Shown here: one piece after another, positions 61,459 to 64,000 of the stretch | How positions within the stretch are numbered: the first letter of the stretch is position 1 | Layout of the letters: each line of letters begins with the position of its first letter | Program-made: the position numbers and the translations under genes | Assembly (NCBI GenBank): GCA_001485295.1 | Contig: BBOA01000008.1 | Location: 1-64,000 of the forward strand | Length of the DNA: 64,000 nt | Origin: Type-B symbiont of Plautia stali | Lineage (GTDB): Bacteria > Pseudomonadota > Gammaproteobacteria > Enterobacterales > Enterobacteriaceae | Direction of reading: 5' to 3' | The notes under the pieces: model-generated | Told to the model about the DNA's origin: nothing | Databases searched by the model: none | The model's input: the letters and a program-made list of their open reading frames with translations, nothing else

Positions 61459-61549
61459 CAGCTTACGGCCCCTCCGCCGGCTCTGCAGGCCTCCTATAAA
61501 GACCTTCACCGATATGTCAAAGATGTCACTGTTCCAGCTTAACAGCTAA
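61459..61549 (+). pseudogene. flgL: Hook-filament junction protein FlgL, last 25 residues
   Basis: ALQASYK continues one frame over as TFTDMSKMSLFQLNS to TAA 61547, matching the FlgL C-terminus (AAYKVFSNVSQLSLFQ in E. coli). A one-base change near 61500 also breaks the frame. It is followed by a terminator and by rne, the normal right neighbour of flgL. Confidence 0.85.
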
Positions 61550-61594
61550 CAGAACCCTTATTCGAGCATGCCTGAACCGTACATACTTCTTTTG

Positions 61595-61629
61595 TCCCAC
61601 GACCCAGATCGGCATCGTGGGATTTTTTT
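61595..61629 (+). terminator. Terminator of the flg cluster
   Basis: The stem TCCCACGA/TCGTGGGA with a 12-base loop and a run of seven T separates the flgL fragment from rne. Confidence 0.85.
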
Positions 61630-61677
61630 GTCTGTCACAAAGCAAAAGCAGCGGTAAAAGGTTATCACGTCAGAGGA

Positions 61678-64000
61678 TTACGCGCTTTCCGGTCGGGTCG
61701 CCGGCGCGGTGGCCTGATGCGTGGCGCTGTGACCACCTGCAGAGCCCTTGCCCTCAAAGGCGAACGGCGCGCGCACCCAGTCGCGGTGGCGTACTGGCTC
61801 TGGCTGCCAGGCTGGCTCCGGCGCTTTAGTCATCGGCGCGGTGGCGTGATGTGTAAAGCGGACAGCAGCTTCCTGCGGCGTAACGTCGCGCGCCGAGACC
61901 GGCGCATGTGGTTCGCTAATCGGTTTCGGTTCAGGCTGGCTTTCCGCTGCAACCGGCGCAGCGGGAACCGCCTGCTCAGCGGTCGCTTCCGCTACGACTT
62001 CATCAGCGGACGAGATCACGGCTGGTTCATGATTAACCGGCGCTTCGATCGGCGTGTTGTTACCGGTATTCATTACGGCGATCGGCGTGTCCGCCTGAGG
62101 TTCAGTTTGATGCACAACGTCAGCCTGCGGCTCAGCTTCAACGGCCTGCAGCGCAACCTCGTCAGCGGCGACCGGCAGCGAGATAGCACCTGCGGTTTCC
62201 TGCTGGCTGTAGTCCGGCTGCTGCGCTTTCTGCTCCTGAGCCTCAACTGGCTGAGCGACCGGATAGCGAACCCAGACCTTGCCGGACGCCATTTCTGGCG
62301 AGGCAGCGGCGGCAGCCAGCGGCATAGCGGACTCAGTCGGGTAACGCTCGTCACGATAGCGACGACGACGCTGACCGCTGACGCGCAGGTGGCGCGGCGA
62401 ACGGCGCGAGCGCCGCGGCATATTGCCGTTATCGCGGTTTTCTGCGTCATCCTGCTCGATCGGCGCAGGCTCTTCGCTGTGCGGCGCGCTGCGCGTAACC
62501 TCAGGCTGCGGCTCATCAGTCGCCTCAATTGCCGGCTGCTCGCCTTCGCCGCCGATGCGCACTTTCTGCGTTAGCTGACGTGGTTTACGACGCGACATCA
62601 CCTGAACGCACTCTTCTTCCTGCGCCTCCGGCGACTGGACGATCTCAGTAGCAGCCAGCACAACCGCTTTGCTCGCCTCCTGCTGCGCGCGCTTCTCTTC
62701 CTGGCGACGACGCTGACGCTCGACGCGCTGTTCGCGACGCTGCTGCTCTTCGCGCGCCTCGTTCTGCGGCGTCTGACGCTTGTTGCGGCGGGTATCGGCG
62801 TTGTCACACGGGTCGCAGCTTTCATGCGGCTCGCGGTTTTCGCCATTGCGCGGCGTGCGCTCGCGACGGTTGTTGTTGCGGCGATTGTTGCGACGGTCAC
62901 CGTACTCTTTGGCGCTGCTATCGCTCTCTTTGCTGTTGGCCTGCGGCGCAGGCTTCGCTTCCACAGTGGGCGACGGCGCGGTTTCGTTGCTGCCGAACAG
63001 CTTCTTCAGCAAGCGGCTGAAGAAGTCGGTTCCGCTAGCGCTAGCGCTGGTGGCGGCTGGCGCAGGCTTCGCGGCAGGTTTGGCCGCCGGCGGCGCGTCG
63101 GCTTTAGACTGCTCGACTGACATCGGCGGCGTATCAGGCATGACGAATGCGTCCAGCGCAGGCTGCTCTGGACGACTGCGCTCGGCGTGCTCCTCTTCCG
63201 ACGGCATCGCCATTTCAGCTTCGTGCAGCTTCGGCAGATGGTAGCTGAGGGTCTGAGTCTCTTCGCCTTTGCGCACGCGCAGCACCGAGTAGTGCGGGGT
63301 TTCCGTGTGATTATCCGGCACGATAATCGCGCGGACGCCACCTTGGCGCTTCTCAATCGCATTCACCGCTTTGCGTTTTTCGTTCAGCAGATAAGAAGCG
63401 ATCTGTACCGGCACAATGGCATGCACCTCTTTGGTGTTGTCTTTCCGCGCTTCTTCTTCGATCAGGCGCAGAATCGACAGCGACAGCGATTCGTTATCGC
63501 GGATGGTGCCGGTGCCGCTACAGCGCTGACAGACGTGATGGCTCGATTCGCCCAGCGACGGGCTGAGGCGCTGACGCGACATCTCCAGCAGGCCGAAGCG
63601 AGAGATATGGCTAATCTGGATACGCGCGCGATCTTGACGCACCGCTTCGCGCAGGCGATTTTCCACCGCGCGCTGGTGACGCACCGGCACCATATCGATA
63701 AAGTCGATGACGATCAGACCGCCTAGGTCGCGCAGGCGCAGCTGGCGCGCGATCTCATCGGTCGCTTCAAGGTTGGTGTTGAAGGCCGTCTCTTCGATAT
63801 CGCCGCCGCGCGTGGCGCGTGCCGAGTTGATATCGATAGCGGTCAGCGCCTCGGTGCTGTCGATAACGATAGAGCCGCCGGAGGGCAGGCGCACTTCGCG
63901 CTGGAAGGCGGATTCAATCTGCGATTCGATCTGGTAGTGGCTGAATAGCGGGATCTCGCCGGTATAGAGCTTGATCTTGCTGCTAAAGTCCGGGCGGCCG
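61678..64000 (-). CDS. rne: Ribonuclease E, C-terminal part (gene runs off the window)
   Basis: Main RNA-decay endonuclease and scaffold of the degradosome. The window holds about 774 codons, from [20 protein letters not shown] to the stop at 61678; the N-terminal S1 domain lies beyond 64000. The DNase I-like catalytic part has [15 protein letters not shown] (first metal aspartate) and LIVIDFIDM (second), and the zinc link CQRCSGTG holds the tetramer. The long disordered scaffold keeps the arginine-rich RNA-binding segment ([20 protein letters not shown]) and the C-terminal PNPase-binding end ([17 protein letters not shown]). No stop codon interrupts it. Confidence 0.96.
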   Translation of the reverse strand, partial: GRPDFSSKIKLYTGEIPLFSHYQIESQIESAFQREVRLPSGGSIVIDSTEALTAIDINSARATRGGDIEETAFNTNLEATDEIARQLRLRDLGGLIVIDFIDMVPVRHQRAVENRLREAVRQDRARIQISHISRFGLLEMSRQRLSPSLGESSHHVCQRCSGTGTIRDNESLSLSILRLIEEEARKDNTKEVHAIVPVQIASYLLNEKRKAVNAIEKRQGGVRAIIVPDNHTETPHYSVLRVRKGEETQTLSYHLPKLHEAEMAMPSEEEHAERSRPEQPALDAFVMPDTPPMSVEQSKADAPPAAKPAAKPAPAATSASASGTDFFSRLLKKLFGSNETAPSPTVEAKPAPQANSKESDSSAKEYGDRRNNRRNNNRRERTPRNGENREPHESCDPCDNADTRRNKRQTPQNEAREEQQRREQRVERQRRRQEEKRAQQEASKAVVLAATEIVQSPEAQEEECVQVMSRRKPRQLTQKVRIGGEGEQPAIEATDEPQPEVTRSAPHSEEPAPIEQDDAENRDNGNMPRRSRRSPRHLRVSGQRRRRYRDERYPTESAMPLAAAAASPEMASGKVWVRYPVAQPVEAQEQKAQQPDYSQQETAGAISLPVAADEVALQAVEAEPQADVVHQTEPQADTPIAVMNTGNNTPIEAPVNHEPAVISSADEVVAEATAEQAVPAAPVAAESQPEPKPISEPHAPVSARDVTPQEAAVRFTHHATAPMTKAPEPAWQPEPVRHRDWVRAPFAFEGKGSAGGHSATHQATAPATRPESA

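Overview
This window is a chromosomal segment from a member of the Enterobacterales. It is most likely an Erwiniaceae (Pantoea/Erwinia-like) lineage caught in an early, active stage of genome decay, as in a recently host-restricted insect symbiont. The gene order follows the E. coli 21-24 min region closely: ompF-asnS-pncB-pepN-ssu-pyrD-zapC-ycbX-rlmL-uup-pqiABC-rmf-fabA-lonH-matP-ompA-sulA-yccS-yccF-helD-yccT-rlmI-acyP-tusE-yccA-serT, then agp and rut, and later opgCGH-yceK-msyB-lpxL-trhO-solA-dinI-pyrC-yceB-grxB-rimJ-yceH-mviM-murJ-flgNMA-flgBCDE..L-rne. A block yecF-uvrY-uvrC-pgsA-glyW-cysT-leuZ sits between them. The Erwiniaceae placement is inferred from the extra genes (an extensin-like gene, a luxI-like gene and an aryl-polyene cluster remnant) and from protein similarity recalled from memory; no search was run.

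About 28 genes look intact: ompF, asnS, pepN, pyrD, uup, pqiABC, fabA, lonH, ompA, yccA, four tRNAs, cycA, uvrC, pgsA, opgGH, lpxL, trhO, pyrC, yceB, grxB, rimJ, murJ and rne (cut by the window end). About 45 others are recognisable but broken. The intact set is mostly envelope building (porins, lipid A acylation, phosphatidylglycerol, lipid II flipping, Pqi lipid transport, periplasmic glucans), pyrimidine synthesis, translation and DNA repair. The broken set is mostly regulators (uvrY, rutR, flgM, sulA, dinI, rmf), motility, quorum sensing, aryl polyene pigment, sulfonate and pyrimidine scavenging, NAD salvage, rRNA methylation and efflux.

Layout. 1-6.8 kb: ompF, asnS, dead pncB, pepN. 6.8-10.6 kb: a palindromic repeat, a collapsed ssu operon, an unidentified dead gene and a dead glycosyltransferase. 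10.6-24.2 kb: mostly intact pyrD-to-ompA with dead zapC, ycbX, rlmL, rmf and a frameshifted matP. 24.5-32.9 kb: heavily eroded sulA-to-rut region in which only yccA and tRNA-Ser are clearly healthy. 33-41 kb: cycA, then dead luxI-like, yecF and uvrY genes, followed by uvrC, pgsA and three tRNAs. 41-43.7 kb: dead aryl-polyene genes and opgC. 44-58.8 kb: a good stretch (opgGH, lpxL, trhO, pyrC, yceB, grxB, rimJ, murJ) with dead yceK, msyB, solA, dinI, yceH and mviM. 59-61.6 kb: the flagellar flg cluster, broken throughout, with flgE joined to flgL by a large deletion. 61.7 kb to the end: rne.

Two signals run through the whole window. First, the normally rare tetranucleotide CTAG is abundant and many inactivating mutations are CAG-to-TAG or TGG-to-TAG changes, often at former CCWGG (Dcm) sites; this suggests loss of very-short-patch (Vsr) repair. 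Second, regulatory sites outlive their targets: SOS boxes in front of dead sulA and dinI, and a RutR operator in front of the dead rut operon. A family of about 95-190 bp palindromic repeats (three copies) is also present. I see no CRISPR array, prophage or intact insertion sequence, and no intact system that looks new.
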